A DNA stretch of 64,000 bases from Burkholderia ubonensis (GCF_001718695.1 NZ_CP013422.1:620001-684000), one strand, 5' to 3'; counted from the stretch's first letter, positions 9,555 to 19,831 are shown. Made by a program: numbers and translations. The notes: generated from the sequence alone by a model not told the origin.

Positions 9555-10936
9555 ATGTCCGACCGCTCCAGGATCGCCGCCGTCTATCTGCTCGGCTTCG
9601 CGATCGATCTCGCCAACATGTTCATGCTCAACGCCGCGTATCCGGCGCTGCAGCGCGAGCTGCACGCGTCGGTCGCGCAGCTCGCGTGGGTCGGCAATGC
9701 GTACGTGCTCGGCCTGACCGTCGTGATTCCGCTCGGTGCGTGGCTCGCGCGCCGGTTCGGCGAACGGCGGGTGCTGTCGGCGTCGCTGCTGCTGTTCGGA
9801 TGCGCGAGCCTCGGCGTCGCGCTGTCCGCGTCGATCGGCGCGCTGCTCGCGTGGCGCCTGGTCCAGGGGCTCGGCGGCGGCCTGCTGATCCCGGTCGGGC
9901 AGGCGATGGCGTATCGCGCGTACCCGCCGGACGCGCGCGGGCATCTGACGTCGGTCGTGATGATGGTCGCGCTGCTCGTGCCCGCGCTGTCGCCGGCGCT
10001 CGGCGGCATTGTCGTCGACCGGGTGTCGTGGCGCGCGATCTTCGCCGGCATGCTGCCGCTCGCCGCGCTCACGAGCGTGCTCGCGTTCGCATGGCTGCCG
10101 GCCGACGCGCCGGACGGCAACCCGCCGGCGCTGGACTTTCGCGGCCTCGGGTTGAGCGCCACGGCGCTCGTCGCGCTGCTGTTCGGCCTGACGTTCGCCG
10201 GCCAGCCGGGTGCGGGCGGCGACGCGCTCGTGCCGCTCGCGATCGCGATCGCGGCCGGCGCCGCGTATGTCTTGCATGCGCGCCGCGCGGCCGCGCCGCT
10301 GCTCGATCTCGGCCTGCTCGCGCAGCCGCTGCTGCGCATCGGCGTCGTCATCTATCTGTGCGTGCCGGGGGTATTCGCGGGCGTCAATCTCGTCGCCGCG
10401 CTGTACCTGCAGAACGGCCTCGGGCTGAGCGCCACGCACGCGGGCGCGCTGATGGCGCCGTGGGCGATCGCGTCGTTCGCCGCCATCGCGACGACGCGCC
10501 GGGGCTTGCCGCGCTGGGGCGCGAAGCCGCTGTTCGTCGTCGGCATCGTGGTGGACTGCGCGGCATCGTGCTGCTCGCGACGCCGCTGGCCGCGCTCGAA
10601 GCGGGGCGCGTGGCCGCGTTCGCCGCGATGGGGTTCGGCGCCAGCCTGTGCACGAGCACCGCGCAAAGCGCGGCGTTCGTCGACGTGCCGGCGGAGCGCA
10701 TGGGCGACGCGAGCGTGCTGTGGAACCTGAACCGGCAACTGAGCTTCTGTGTCGGCGTCGCGGTGCTCGGCAGCGCGCTGAACCTGCTGCTGTCGCTGCA
10801 GGGCGGCGCCGCGCAGCTGCCTTACCAGCAATGCTTCGGGCTGGCCGCGCTGGCGACGCTGCTGCCGCTGCCGTTCGTCGCACGCCTCGCCACGCATCGT
10901 GCGCCTGCCGCGCGCGCGGCTTCCCAACGTTCGTGA
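9555..10936 (+). pseudogene. MFS drug/metabolite exporter (EmrB/QacA-like) with a single-base frameshift
   Basis: The open frame from ATG 9555 encodes typical MFS helices (GFAIDLANMFMLNAAYPALQ, then VLGLTVVIPLGAWLARRFGERR). It stops making sense near 10560. Homologous protein continues in the +1 frame (GIVLLATPLAALEAGRVAAF) to a stop at 10936. One missing G in the run at 10560-10563 restores a 460-residue transporter. As written, the protein loses its last third. It could be a real lesion or a sequencing error. Lying between the LysR gene and the oxygenase and iaaM genes, it may export an indole product; the substrate is unproven. Confidence 0.85.
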
Positions 10937-10944
10937 GTTCCAGC

Positions 10945-11343
10945 ATGAATCCGTCAAACCCGTATTTCCAGGAAGTCGCCGACGCGCACGTCGACATCGA
11001 AGCATGGCTGTCCGGCCGCGCCACGCGCGACGCGCTCGCGCCGCTGCTCGCGCGCTTCTCGCGCGCGTTCTCGATGATCTCGCTGCAGGGCCATGCGCTC
11101 GACTACGCCGATATCGACATCCTGTTCTCGCGCGGCTACGGCGCGCGGCCCGGCCTGCGCATCGCGATCGACGAGCTGCACGAAGTGAGCGCATGGCAGC
11201 GCGGCGCGGTGATCGGCTATCGCGAGACGCAGACCGACGAAGCCGGCCGGCGTACCGTGCGCCGCTCGACCGTCGTGTTCGAACGCGATGCGGACGGCCG
11301 CATCGGCTGGCTGCGGCTGCACGAAACACCGGTGACGGGCTGA
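10945..11343 (+). CDS. Small NTF2-like/DUF4440-type hypothetical protein
   Basis: 132 residues. The run of alternating helix and strands (FSRAFSMISLQGHALDYADI, then RRSTVVFERDADGRIGWLRLHETPV) resembles SnoaL/NTF2-like small cone-shaped proteins such as DUF4440. It starts 9 bases after the transporter stop and lies 157 bases before the Rieske oxygenase, so it is probably co-transcribed. No catalytic residue can be named; the function is unknown. Confidence 0.7.
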   Translation: MNPSNPYFQEVADAHVDIEAWLSGRATRDALAPLLARFSRAFSMISLQGHALDYADIDILFSRGYGARPGLRIAIDELHEVSAWQRGAVIGYRETQTDEAGRRTVRRSTVVFERDADGRIGWLRLHETPVTG

Positions 11344-11500
11344 CCGTTACCCGCAACGACGCGTGCCGCGCGGTGCGGCGGCACGCGCATGCGCTTCCGG
11401 GCGCCATATCAAGCAGAACCTGAGAGATGACAACAAAAGCAATCGACACCGCGCGCCGCGCCGGCGCGCGGCGTTCGCGCGTGCGCAGCCGGAGGCACGC

Positions 11501-12841
11501 ATGACGGCGCAACCGTTCATCGACGAGCCGGCGTCGCTCGTGCGCGACACCGAGGTGCACAAGGACCTCTATCTGTCGCCGCGCATCTTCGAGCTGGAGA
11601 TGCGCGAGCTGTTCCGCAACACGTGGGTCTACGTCGGCCACACGAGCCAGATTCCGCGGACGGGCGACTACGTGACGACGACGATCGGCGCGGAGCCGGT
11701 CGTGATGGTGCGCCACGACGACGGGTCGGTGCGGGTGCTCCACAATCGCTGCTCGCACAAGGGCACCCAGCTGGTGACGGACGCGTGCGGCAACACGGGC
11801 GCGTTCTTCCGCTGCCCGTATCACGCGTGGTCGTATCGGACCGACGGCAGCCTCTACGCGATCCCGCTGCGGCGCGGCTACGAGAACACGGGCTTCGCAT
11901 CGTGCGAGGCGAGTAAGGGGATGCAGGCGGTCGGCGCGGTGCATGACCATCGCGGCTTCGTGTTCTGCCGGCTGAACCCGTCCGGCGTCGATTTTCACGC
12001 GTATTTCGGCGACGCGCTGTCGTCGCTCGACAATCTGGTCGACCGTTCGCCGGAAGGGCGCGTCGAAGTCGCCGGCGGCGTGTTCCGCTACGTGCACGGC
12101 TGCAACTGGAAAATGCTGGTCGAGAACCAGACCGACACCTGTCATCCGATGGTCGCGCACGAATCGTCGGCCGGCACGGCCGTGCGCGTGTGGGAGCGCG
12201 ACGGCGCGCAGCACGCGAAGCCGATGGCGGTCGAACTGCTCGAGCCGTTCATCCAGCCGCACGCGTTCTTCGAGCAGATGGGGCTGCGCGTGTGGCCCAA
12301 CGGGCACGGGCATACCGGCACCGCCGATTCGATCCATGCGCGCTATACGCCGATTCCCGGCTATCACGAGAAGATGGTCGCCGCCTATGGCGAAGCGCGC
12401 GCCGCGCGCATTCTCGGCGAGGTGCGTCACAACACCGTGCTGTTCCCGAATGCGATGGTGAAGGGGCCGATCCAGATCCTGCGCGTGTTCAAGCCGCTTG
12501 CCGTCGATCGCACGCTGGTCGAGTCGTGGTCGTTCCGGCTGGTCGGCGCACCGGACTCGCTGTTCGAGCGCACGCTCGCGTACAACCGCCTGATCAATGC
12601 GCCGACGTCGATCGTCGCGCACGACGATCTCGAGATGTACGAGCGCGCGCAGCGTGGGCTCGCGACGCAGTCGCGCGACTGGGTGCACGTCGGTCGTCTG
12701 TTCGATCCGCAGGAGTTCGCGCAGCCGACGTTCGTGACGAACGGCACCAGCGAGCAGCAGATCCGCAACCAGTTCCGCGCATGGCTGCGCTACATCGCGC
12801 CCGCGTCGACGCAGGAGGCCGCCGATGCGCGTATTCAGTGA
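11501..12841 (+). CDS. Rieske ring-hydroxylating oxygenase, alpha subunit
   Basis: 446 residues. The Rieske [2Fe-2S] ligands are Cys84, His86, Cys105 and His108 (NRCSHKG and CPYHAW). The mononuclear iron site is in VENQTDTCHPMVAH, with the bridging Asp and two His. ATG 11501 follows a GGAGG site by six bases. The stop lies 17 bases inside the beta-subunit gene, so the two subunits are coupled. The family hydroxylates aromatic rings with NADH-derived electrons; no ferredoxin or reductase gene is nearby. Being between iaaH and iaaM suggests an indolic substrate, by inference only. Confidence 0.93.
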   Translation: MTAQPFIDEPASLVRDTEVHKDLYLSPRIFELEMRELFRNTWVYVGHTSQIPRTGDYVTTTIGAEPVVMVRHDDGSVRVLHNRCSHKGTQLVTDACGNTGAFFRCPYHAWSYRTDGSLYAIPLRRGYENTGFASCEASKGMQAVGAVHDHRGFVFCRLNPSGVDFHAYFGDALSSLDNLVDRSPEGRVEVAGGVFRYVHGCNWKMLVENQTDTCHPMVAHESSAGTAVRVWERDGAQHAKPMAVELLEPFIQPHAFFEQMGLRVWPNGHGHTGTADSIHARYTPIPGYHEKMVAAYGEARAARILGEVRHNTVLFPNAMVKGPIQILRVFKPLAVDRTLVESWSFRLVGAPDSLFERTLAYNRLINAPTSIVAHDDLEMYERAQRGLATQSRDWVHVGRLFDPQEFAQPTFVTNGTSEQQIRNQFRAWLRYIAPASTQEAADARIQ

Positions 12842-13307
12842 CGATGAGCTCGTCGCGTTCGTCTATCGCGAGGCGCGCCTGCTCGACGAGCGGCGCTACG
12901 ACGAATGGCTCTCGATGTACGCGGACGATGCGCGCTACTGGATGCCGCTGTCGCCGGATCAGCCCGACACCGAGCTGCACGGCGCGCTGATGGACGAGGA
13001 CCTGCTGCTGCTGCGCATCCGCATCGAGCGGCTCGGCGGGCGCCGCACGTTCTCGCAGCAGCCGGCGAGCCGCGGTCATCATCTGCTGCAGCGGCCGCAG
13101 GTCGATCGCGCTGAGCCCGATCACGGCGCGTACCTGCTGCGCACGCCGTTTCACTACGTCGAAACACGGCGCGACGAGCAGACCTTGTTCGCCGGCTGGT
13201 ACACGCACGCGCTGGCGGTGCGCGACGACGCGTTGCGCATCCACGTGAAGCGCGTCGATCTCGTCAATGCCGACGCGCCGCTCGGCAGCATCCAGCTGCC
13301 GATGTGA
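12825..13307 (+). CDS. Rieske ring-hydroxylating oxygenase, beta subunit
   Basis: 160 residues of the small-subunit cone fold (VYREARLLDERRYDEWLSMYADDARYWMP, the usual beta-subunit opening). It overlaps the alpha gene by 17 bases and ends 39 bases before iaaM. The beta subunit normally has a structural role in the alpha3beta3 oxygenase. Its presence shows this is a true two-subunit oxygenase rather than an orphan alpha. Confidence 0.92.
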   Translation: MRVFSDDELVAFVYREARLLDERRYDEWLSMYADDARYWMPLSPDQPDTELHGALMDEDLLLLRIRIERLGGRRTFSQQPASRGHHLLQRPQVDRAEPDHGAYLLRTPFHYVETRRDEQTLFAGWYTHALAVRDDALRIHVKRVDLVNADAPLGSIQLPM

Positions 13308-13346
13308 CCGCGTGCGCCGCGCACGCTCCTTACCGACCCCGATCCC

Positions 13347-15044
13347 ATGAACGCTCCTGAATTTCTGTCGCGCACGCTGCCGTACATCGACACGCTGTAC
13401 GACTACGGCGCCTTCCTGGCCCGCACCGGCGGACACCTCGGCACGCTGCCGGCGGATGGCGCGCGCGACGCGCGGATCGCGATCGTCGGCGCTGGCGTGG
13501 GCGGCCTCGTCGCCGCGTGCGAGCTGCTGCGCGCGGGTGCGCGGCAGCTCGTCGTGTTCGAGGCGAACCCGGCGCGCGTGGGCGGCCGGCTGCTGTCGCA
13601 GTCGATCAATCCCGACCATCCGCACCTGCTCGCCGAAATGGGCGCGATGCGTTTCCCGCCATCGCAGGCCGCGCTGTACCACTATCTCGAGCGGTTCGGC
13701 ATCGACAGCTCGTCGACGTTTCCCGATCCGGGTGTCGTCGATACCGAGATCCATTACCAGGGGCACGCGTATCGCTGGCCCGCGGGCGAGCGCCCGCCTG
13801 CGCTGTTCGACCGCGTCGACCGCGGCTGGCGCGCGTTCATACGCGACGGCGTGCGGCTCGACGACGGCACGCAGCTGCCCGCGCCGGCCGAGCTGACGGC
13901 GCTGCTGCGCGCGCATTGCTACGACGACGCGCGTCGCGGCTGGCAGCAGTACATCGACCGGTTCGGCGACGAGTCGTTCTACTCGGCGATCGTCAAGATC
14001 TTCACGGGCGCGACGCCGCCCGGCGGCGTGCGCTGGCGCAGGAGCGAGGACCTGCGGCTGTTCGGCACGCTCGGGATCGGCTCGGGCGGTTTTCAGCCGG
14101 TCTATCGCGCGTCGTTCCTCGAAATCCTGCGGATCGTCGTCAACGAACTCGAAGTCGACCAGCGGCTGATTCCGGCCGGCATCTTCGCGCTCGCGCAGCG
14201 GTTGCTCGACGACGGCGGGCAAGCCGCGCGCGTACGCGACCGGGTGGTGCACGCGGCCGTGCGGCGCGTCGAGAAGCAGCCGGACGGCACCTTCGCGCTG
14301 ACGCTCGACGATGGGACGACGCAGGTGTTCGACCGCGTGATCGTCGCGACGACGACGCGGGCGATGCAGGTCGGCATGGGCATCACCGGCATCGCGAACC
14401 TGTTCGCGCCCGAGGTCGTGCGCGCGATCAACGATACGCACATGGTCAGTTCGTCGAAGCTGTTCGTGCTGACCCGCGACAAGTTCTGGCTCAAGCACGG
14501 GCTGCCGCACAACATCCAGACCGACACGCTGGCGCGCGGCATCTACTGCCTCGACTACGCGCCCGACGATTGCGACGCGCACGGCGTCGTGCTGATCAGC
14601 TACACGTGGGAAGACGATTCGCACAAGATCCTGTCGCTCACGGACAAGGTCGAACGGTTCCAGCGCCTCGTGGCCGAGATCGGTGTCGTGTCGCCGGCGT
14701 TCGCCGCACACCTGCGTCCGCTCGACGACGATTACGCGCGCAACGTGACGAGCCACGACTGGCTGTCGGACCGCTATGCGCTCGGCGCGTTCAAGCTGAA
14801 CTATCCGGGCGAGGACATCCATTCGCAGGCGCTGTTCTACCAGTTCCAGACGGCCGTCGAGCCTTCGACGGACCGTGGCATTTACTTGGCCGGCTGCTGC
14901 TGCTCGTTTACGGGCGGCTGGATCGAGGGCGCGGTGCAGACGGCGATCAATGCGGCGAGCGCGGTGATCCACAGCCTCGGCGGCGTGCTGGCCGACGGCA
15001 ATCCGCTGGACGCGATGCGCAACCGCTATCGCTACGGCGACTGA
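13347..15044 (+). CDS. iaaM: Tryptophan 2-monooxygenase (flavin amine oxidase family)
   Basis: 565 residues with an FAD-binding GAGVGGLVAACELL near residues 48-61. It matches P. savastanoi IaaM along its whole length as remembered: DTLYDYGAFL at the start, EMGAMRFPPSQA, FPDPGVVDTEIHYQG, the IGSGGFQPV block, FKLNYPGED, and the C-terminal AGCCCSFTGGWIEGAVQTAIN. IaaM converts L-tryptophan to indole-3-acetamide, the substrate of the IaaH-like amidase upstream. Length and key motifs are intact. It converges on the GST gene with 14 bases between stops. Confidence 0.9.
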   Translation: MNAPEFLSRTLPYIDTLYDYGAFLARTGGHLGTLPADGARDARIAIVGAGVGGLVAACELLRAGARQLVVFEANPARVGGRLLSQSINPDHPHLLAEMGAMRFPPSQAALYHYLERFGIDSSSTFPDPGVVDTEIHYQGHAYRWPAGERPPALFDRVDRGWRAFIRDGVRLDDGTQLPAPAELTALLRAHCYDDARRGWQQYIDRFGDESFYSAIVKIFTGATPPGGVRWRRSEDLRLFGTLGIGSGGFQPVYRASFLEILRIVVNELEVDQRLIPAGIFALAQRLLDDGGQAARVRDRVVHAAVRRVEKQPDGTFALTLDDGTTQVFDRVIVATTTRAMQVGMGITGIANLFAPEVVRAINDTHMVSSSKLFVLTRDKFWLKHGLPHNIQTDTLARGIYCLDYAPDDCDAHGVVLISYTWEDDSHKILSLTDKVERFQRLVAEIGVVSPAFAAHLRPLDDDYARNVTSHDWLSDRYALGAFKLNYPGEDIHSQALFYQFQTAVEPSTDRGIYLAGCCCSFTGGWIEGAVQTAINAASAVIHSLGGVLADGNPLDAMRNRYRYGD

Positions 15045-15058
15045 CGCGGCATGCGCCG

Positions 15059-15784
15059 CTAGCTGTCGAGCTCGGCGTAGTGCCGGAAGATCCCCATCTC
15101 GTTGAACGCGATGCGGCGCTCCGATGCCAGATAGCGCGCGACGCCCGGATGCTCGGCGACGCGGTCGTGCAGCGCGACGAGGCCGCCGACTTTGCGCGCT
15201 GCATGCTTCATCGCGTTCGGAAACGCGTAGCGCAGCCCTTCGATCAACTGGAACATCGACAGATCCACGTAGCTCAACGCATCGCCCGCGATGTAGCCGC
15301 TGTCGTGTGGATTCTGCGCGAGGACGCGGTCGAAGTAGCCGAGGAATTTAGGTAGCCGGTGGGCGATGAAATCGGCCGCGCGCTCGGCGGCCTCCGCCTT
15401 TTGATCTTCGTAGTACAGGCCGCTGCCGATCGGATGATGCGTGTCGTGAATCTCGGTGACGAAGTCGGTCACCGTCAACTGGAGCTGGTGGACCCACAAC
15501 CGCCCTGCTTCGTCCTGAGGCGCGAGGCCGTGCCGGCCGCCGAGGAACAGCAGGATGTTGGCGGTCTGCCCGATGATCTGGTCGCCGGCTTTCAGGAACG
15601 GCGGCGCGAACGGCAGGCAGGTTTCGGTCGCGCTCTCCAGCACGCGCATCATGGCCGGCATGCCCATGCCGCGCCCGGATCGGCGCGCGACGTCCACGTA
15701 GTCGGCTTCGGCCGCTTCAAGCGCGAGCCGCACGAATTCGCCGCGGCCCTGGATGCCGGGCCAGTAATAGAGTTCGTATCGCAT
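15059..15784 (-). CDS. Glutathione S-transferase
   Basis: 241 residues with an N-terminal thioredoxin-like domain (YELYYWPGIQGRGEFVRLALE, then IGQTANILLFLG) and an all-helical C-terminal domain (AGDALSYVDLSMFQLIEGL). Its layout resembles glutathione-dependent detoxification enzymes. The ATG at 15784 is placed by an AGGAG site six bases upstream. A decayed cupin gene lies just upstream on the same strand. The substrate is unknown. Confidence 0.9.
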   Translation of the reverse strand: MRYELYYWPGIQGRGEFVRLALEAAEADYVDVARRSGRGMGMPAMMRVLESATETCLPFAPPFLKAGDQIIGQTANILLFLGGRHGLAPQDEAGRLWVHQLQLTVTDFVTEIHDTHHPIGSGLYYEDQKAEAAERAADFIAHRLPKFLGYFDRVLAQNPHDSGYIAGDALSYVDLSMFQLIEGLRYAFPNAMKHAARKVGGLVALHDRVAEHPGVARYLASERRIAFNEMGIFRHYAELDS

Positions 15785-15924
15785 CCGGTGCTCCTGTCGG
15801 GCGATGCGCCGCGTGACGTGCGCATCGCGATGGCGGGAAGGGCGGCCGTGCGCCGCTCGTCGGGAATAGACAGTGTAGGAGATTGGGGGGAATGCGGCGT
15901 GAGGCGCGGGTGGTAGGGGGTGGG

Positions 15925-16246
15925 TATGTCGCGTGTGTCGCCGTTCGGGCCGTCGATTGACACCCACGTCGAGCGATCGTTGGAGAAGCCGATGAAACGG
16001 TGCGGCGCGAACGCGCGGACGAATAGCACGTCGCTGGCGTGCCACTGCACATTCTCGCCGGTCGCACAATGAAGCGCGACGCGTCCGCCGTGATCGCGTA
16101 GATCTCGTCGCACGTAAGCGGCGTTTGGCGGTCGTCGCCGCGCGCGGTACAGCTCGATATCGAGCGTGCCGTGGCGTAACAGCGTCGTGAATGGCGCGCC
16201 TTCGGTGTCGAGGCGGGGCGAGCGAGGTGCGGATGCCGAGCTTCAT
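15925..16246 (-). pseudogene. Decayed cupin-domain gene (several frameshifts)
   Basis: From ATG 16246 the minus strand begins MKLGIRTSLAPPR, then homologous sequence jumps frame: RLDTEGAPFTTLLRHGTLDI in one frame, RGDDRQTPLTCDEIYAI in another, and GGRVALHCATGENVQWHASD followed by LFVRAFAPHRFIGFSNDRSTW in a third. Joined, these read as a small cupin (ligand motif CDEIYAI, then APHRF). At least three indels are needed, so this is true gene decay rather than one sequencing error. The downstream boundary is approximate. Confidence 0.65.
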
Positions 16247-16365
16247 CGCGGCGGGCTCCCGGTTCGGCGAGACGGGACGTGCCGAACTGCGTGAATCGGT
16301 CGTATGCGCGAATCGCGCGCAGGCAGACCGGGGCGTTCCGGTGCGTCGCGATCCGGGCGTGGGCG

Positions 16366-16413
16366 GGTTTGGCTGGTAATGCCGATACAGGTATTGCCAC
16401 TACCAGCCAAACC
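16366..16413 (+). terminator. 13-bp inverted repeat followed by T5, upstream of leuC
   Basis: GGTTTGGCTGGTA at 16366-16378 pairs exactly with 16401-16413, with a 22-base loop, and is followed by ACTGTTTTT. It looks like an intrinsic terminator or attenuator on the plus strand, 108 bases before leuC. No plus-strand gene lies close upstream, so a leader-attenuation role for leuC is possible. Confidence 0.5.
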
Positions 16414-16520
16414 ACTGTTTTTAATGGGTTTTTCGCGCCCGCACTGCGCGGCGGCGCGTTGCGCGTGGCATAATCGACCGCATCCGCAAGGCTTGTAAGT
16501 CACAACGACCCCGCATACCC

Positions 16521-17930
16521 ATGGCACAGACTCTCTACGACAAACTGTGGAATACCCACGTGGTCCACACCGAGGACGACGGCACGGCATTGCTCTACAT
16601 CGACCGTCAGCTGCTGCATGAAGTCACGAGCCCGCAGGCGTTCGAAGGGCTGAAGATCGCGCACCGCCCGGTGTGGCGCATCAGCGCGAACCTGGCCGTG
16701 TCGGACCACAACGTGCCGACGACGGACCGCAGCCACGGCATCGCCGATCCGGTCTCGAAGCTGCAGGTCGACACGCTCGACGCGAACTGCGACAGCTTCG
16801 GCATCACCCAGTTCAAGATGAACGACGTGCGCCAGGGCATCGTGCACATCATCGGCCCGGAGCAGGGCGCGACGCTGCCCGGCATGACGATCGTGTGCGG
16901 CGATTCGCACACGTCGACGCACGGCGCGTTCGGCGCGCTCGCGCACGGCATCGGCACGTCGGAAGTCGAGCACGTGCTCGCGACGCAGACGCTGCTGCAG
17001 AAAAAGAGCAAGAACATGCTCGTGAAGGTCGACGGCGCACTGCCGCGCGGCTGCACCGCGAAGGACATCGTGCTCGCGATCATCGGCAAGATCGGCACCG
17101 CGGGCGGCACCGGCTACGCGATCGAATTCGGCGGCTCGACGATCCGCGCGCTGACGATGGAAGGCCGGATGACGGTCTGCAACATGGCGATCGAAGCGGG
17201 CGCGCGCGCCGGCATGGTCGCCGTCGACGACACGACGATCGACTACCTGAAAGGCCGTCCGTTCGTGCCGACCGGCGCGGAATGGGACCAGGCCGTCGAG
17301 TACTGGCGCCAGTTCACGTCGGACGACGGCGCGCAGTTCGACCGCGTCGTCGAGCTGAACGCAGCCGAGATCGTCCCGCAGGTCACGTGGGGCACGTCGC
17401 CGGAAATGGTCACGTCGATCGACGGCCGCGTGCCCGATCCGGAACGCGAGAAGGATCCGGTCAAGCGCGACGCGATGGAGCGCGCGCTCGCGTACATGGC
17501 GCTCGAGCCGAACACGCCGATCGAATCGATCAACGTCGACAAGATCTTCATCGGCTCGTGCACGAACGCGCGCATCGAGGACATCCGCGCGGCCGCGTAC
17601 GTCGTGAAGAAGCTCGGCCGCCGCATCGCGCCGAACGTGCGGCTCGCGATGGTCGTGCCGGGCTCGGGCCTCGTGAAGGCGCAGGCCGAGCACGAAGGGC
17701 TCGACAAGGTGTTCACGAACGCCGGCTTCGAATGGCGCGAGCCGGGCTGCTCGATGTGCCTCGCGATGAATGCCGACCGCCTCGAGCCGGGCGAGCGCTG
17801 CGCGTCGACGTCGAACCGCAACTTCGAAGGCCGGCAGGGCGCGGGCGGCCGCACGCACCTCGTCAGCCCCGCGATGGCGGCGGCGGCGGCGATCGAAGGC
17901 CACTTCGTCGACATTCGCAAGCTGGGGTAA
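16521..17930 (+). CDS. leuC: 3-isopropylmalate dehydratase large subunit
   Basis: With LeuD isomerises 2-isopropylmalate to 3-isopropylmalate in leucine synthesis. The 469-residue aconitase-fold protein has the [4Fe-4S] ligands in [16 protein letters not shown] and [12 protein letters not shown], and the early [21 protein letters not shown] motif. The start ATG 16521 is supported by the conserved [11 protein letters not shown] opening. leuD follows after 11 bases. Confidence 0.98.
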   Translation: MAQTLYDKLWNTHVVHTEDDGTALLYIDRQLLHEVTSPQAFEGLKIAHRPVWRISANLAVSDHNVPTTDRSHGIADPVSKLQVDTLDANCDSFGITQFKMNDVRQGIVHIIGPEQGATLPGMTIVCGDSHTSTHGAFGALAHGIGTSEVEHVLATQTLLQKKSKNMLVKVDGALPRGCTAKDIVLAIIGKIGTAGGTGYAIEFGGSTIRALTMEGRMTVCNMAIEAGARAGMVAVDDTTIDYLKGRPFVPTGAEWDQAVEYWRQFTSDDGAQFDRVVELNAAEIVPQVTWGTSPEMVTSIDGRVPDPEREKDPVKRDAMERALAYMALEPNTPIESINVDKIFIGSCTNARIEDIRAAAYVVKKLGRRIAPNVRLAMVVPGSGLVKAQAEHEGLDKVFTNAGFEWREPGCSMCLAMNADRLEPGERCASTSNRNFEGRQGAGGRTHLVSPAMAAAAAIEGHFVDIRKLG

Positions 17931-17941
17931 CGGGACGGATC

Positions 17942-18592
17942 ATGGAAAAATTCACAGTGCATACCGGCGTCGTGGCGCCGCTCGATCGCGAGAACGTCGA
18001 CACGGACGCGATCATCCCGAAGCAGTTCCTGAAGTCGATCAAGCGCACCGGCTTCGGCCCGAACGCGTTCGACGAATGGCGTTACCTCGACCACGGCGAG
18101 CCGGGCCAGGACAACTCGAAGCGTCCGCTGAACCCGGACTTCGTGCTGAACCAGCCGCGCTACCAGGGCGCGTCGGTCCTGCTCACACGCAAGAACTTCG
18201 GCTGCGGCAGCTCGCGCGAACATGCGCCGTGGGCGCTGCAGCAGTACGGCTTCCGCGCGATTATCGCGCCGAGCTTCGCGGACATCTTCTACAACAACTG
18301 CTTCAAGAACGGCCTGCTGCCGATCGTGCTGACCGAGCAGCAGGTCGATCACCTGTTCAACGAGACATACGCGTTCAACGGCTATCAGCTGACGATCGAT
18401 CTCGACGCGCAGGTCGTGCGCACGCCGGACGGCCGCGAATACGCGTTCGACGTCGCCGCGTTCCGCAAGTACTGCCTGCTGAACGGATTCGACGACATCG
18501 GCCTGACGCTGCGTCACGCGGACAAGATCCGCCAGTTCGAAGCCGAGCGGCTCGCGAAGCAGCCGTGGCTGAACCACAAGCTGGTCGGCTGA
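17942..18592 (+). CDS. leuD: 3-isopropylmalate dehydratase small subunit
   Basis: 216-residue swivel domain partner of LeuC. Substrate-recognition motifs [14 protein letters not shown] and [15 protein letters not shown] are intact. It starts 11 bases after leuC, leaving no room for the small entericidin-like lipoprotein gene that I recall between leuC and leuD in some related genera. leuB follows 74 bases later. Confidence 0.98.
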   Translation: MEKFTVHTGVVAPLDRENVDTDAIIPKQFLKSIKRTGFGPNAFDEWRYLDHGEPGQDNSKRPLNPDFVLNQPRYQGASVLLTRKNFGCGSSREHAPWALQQYGFRAIIAPSFADIFYNNCFKNGLLPIVLTEQQVDHLFNETYAFNGYQLTIDLDAQVVRTPDGREYAFDVAAFRKYCLLNGFDDIGLTLRHADKIRQFEAERLAKQPWLNHKLVG

Positions 18593-18666
18593 CGTCGTCC
18601 TTCGGGCGGGCGCACGCCGTGCGTGCGCCGCTTCGCATACACAACCTACCCAGTCAGGAATAACGC

Positions 18667-19734
18667 ATGAAGATTGCAGTGCTGCCCGGCGACGGCATCG
18701 GTCCGGAAATCGTCAAGGAAGCGGTGAAGGTGCTGAACGCACTCGGCGAGACGTTCGAGCTCGAGGAAGCGCCGGTCGGCGGCGCGGGCTACGAGGCGAG
18801 CGGCCATCCGCTGCCGGACGCGACGCTGAAGCTCGCGAAGGAAGCGGACGCGATCCTGTTCGGCTCGGTCGGCGACTGGAAGTACGACTCGCTCGAACGC
18901 GCGCTGCGCCCCGAGCAGGCGATCCTCGGCCTGCGCAAGCATCTCGAGCTGTTCGCGAACTTCCGCCCGGCGATCTGCTACCCGCAGCTCGTCGACGCGT
19001 CGCCGCTGAAGCCGGAGCTGGTCGCGGGCCTCGACATCCTGATCGTGCGCGAGCTGAACGGCGACATCTACTTCGGCCAGCCGCGCGGCGTGCGCGCTGC
19101 GCCCGACGGCCCGTTCGCCGGCGCGCGCGAGGGCTTCGACACGATGCGCTATTCGGAGCCGGAAGTGCGCCGCATCGCGCACGTCGCGTTCCAGGCTGCG
19201 CGCAAGCGCGCGAAGAAGCTGCTGTCGGTCGACAAGTCGAACGTGCTCGAAACGTCGCAGTTCTGGCGCGACATCATGATCGACGTGTCGAAGGAGTACG
19301 CGGACGTCGAGCTGTCGCACATGTACGTCGACAACGCGGCGATGCAGCTCGCGAAGGCGCCGAAGCAGTTCGACGTGATCGTGACGGGCAACATGTTCGG
19401 CGACATCCTGTCCGACGAGGCGTCGATGCTGACCGGCTCGATCGGCATGCTGCCGTCGGCGTCGCTCGACAAGAACAACAAGGGCCTGTACGAGCCGTCG
19501 CACGGCTCGGCGCCCGACATCGCGGGCAAGGGCATCGCGAACCCGCTCGCGACGATCCTGTCGGCCGCGATGCTGCTGCGCTACTCGCTGAACCGCGCGG
19601 AGCAGGCCGATCGCATCGAGCGCGCGGTGAAAAAGGTGCTCGAGCAGGGCTACCGCACCGGCGACATCGCGACGCCGGGCTGCCGGCAGGTCGGCACGGT
19701 CGCGATGGGCGACGCGGTGGTCGCAGCGCTGTAA
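18667..19734 (+). CDS. leuB: 3-isopropylmalate dehydrogenase
   Basis: NAD-dependent oxidative decarboxylation of 3-isopropylmalate. 355 residues opening with [20 protein letters not shown], with the substrate/metal motifs [15 protein letters not shown] and [20 protein letters not shown], and the NAD-binding [18 protein letters not shown]. Family length, no lesions. Third gene of the leuCDB block. A strong GC hairpin without a T-tract follows 17 bases after the stop. Confidence 0.98.
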   Translation: MKIAVLPGDGIGPEIVKEAVKVLNALGETFELEEAPVGGAGYEASGHPLPDATLKLAKEADAILFGSVGDWKYDSLERALRPEQAILGLRKHLELFANFRPAICYPQLVDASPLKPELVAGLDILIVRELNGDIYFGQPRGVRAAPDGPFAGAREGFDTMRYSEPEVRRIAHVAFQAARKRAKKLLSVDKSNVLETSQFWRDIMIDVSKEYADVELSHMYVDNAAMQLAKAPKQFDVIVTGNMFGDILSDEASMLTGSIGMLPSASLDKNNKGLYEPSHGSAPDIAGKGIANPLATILSAAMLLRYSLNRAEQADRIERAVKKVLEQGYRTGDIATPGCRQVGTVAMGDAVVAAL

Positions 19735-19750
19735 GAAGGCGGTAAAGGGT

Positions 19751-19783
19751 GCGAACGCGGCCGTGAAAAAACGGCCCGTTCGC
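19751..19783 (+). terminator. GC-rich hairpin after leuB
   Basis: Seven-pair and six-pair stems (19751-19757 with 19777-19783, and 19759-19764 with 19771-19776) enclose an A-rich loop. There is no T-run after it, so it may attenuate or protect the leuCDB message rather than terminate it. Confidence 0.45.
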
Positions 19784-19831
19784 GCCGGATTGGCCGTTGT
19801 GCGGCCAGAAAGGTTTGTGTAGACTCGTGCG

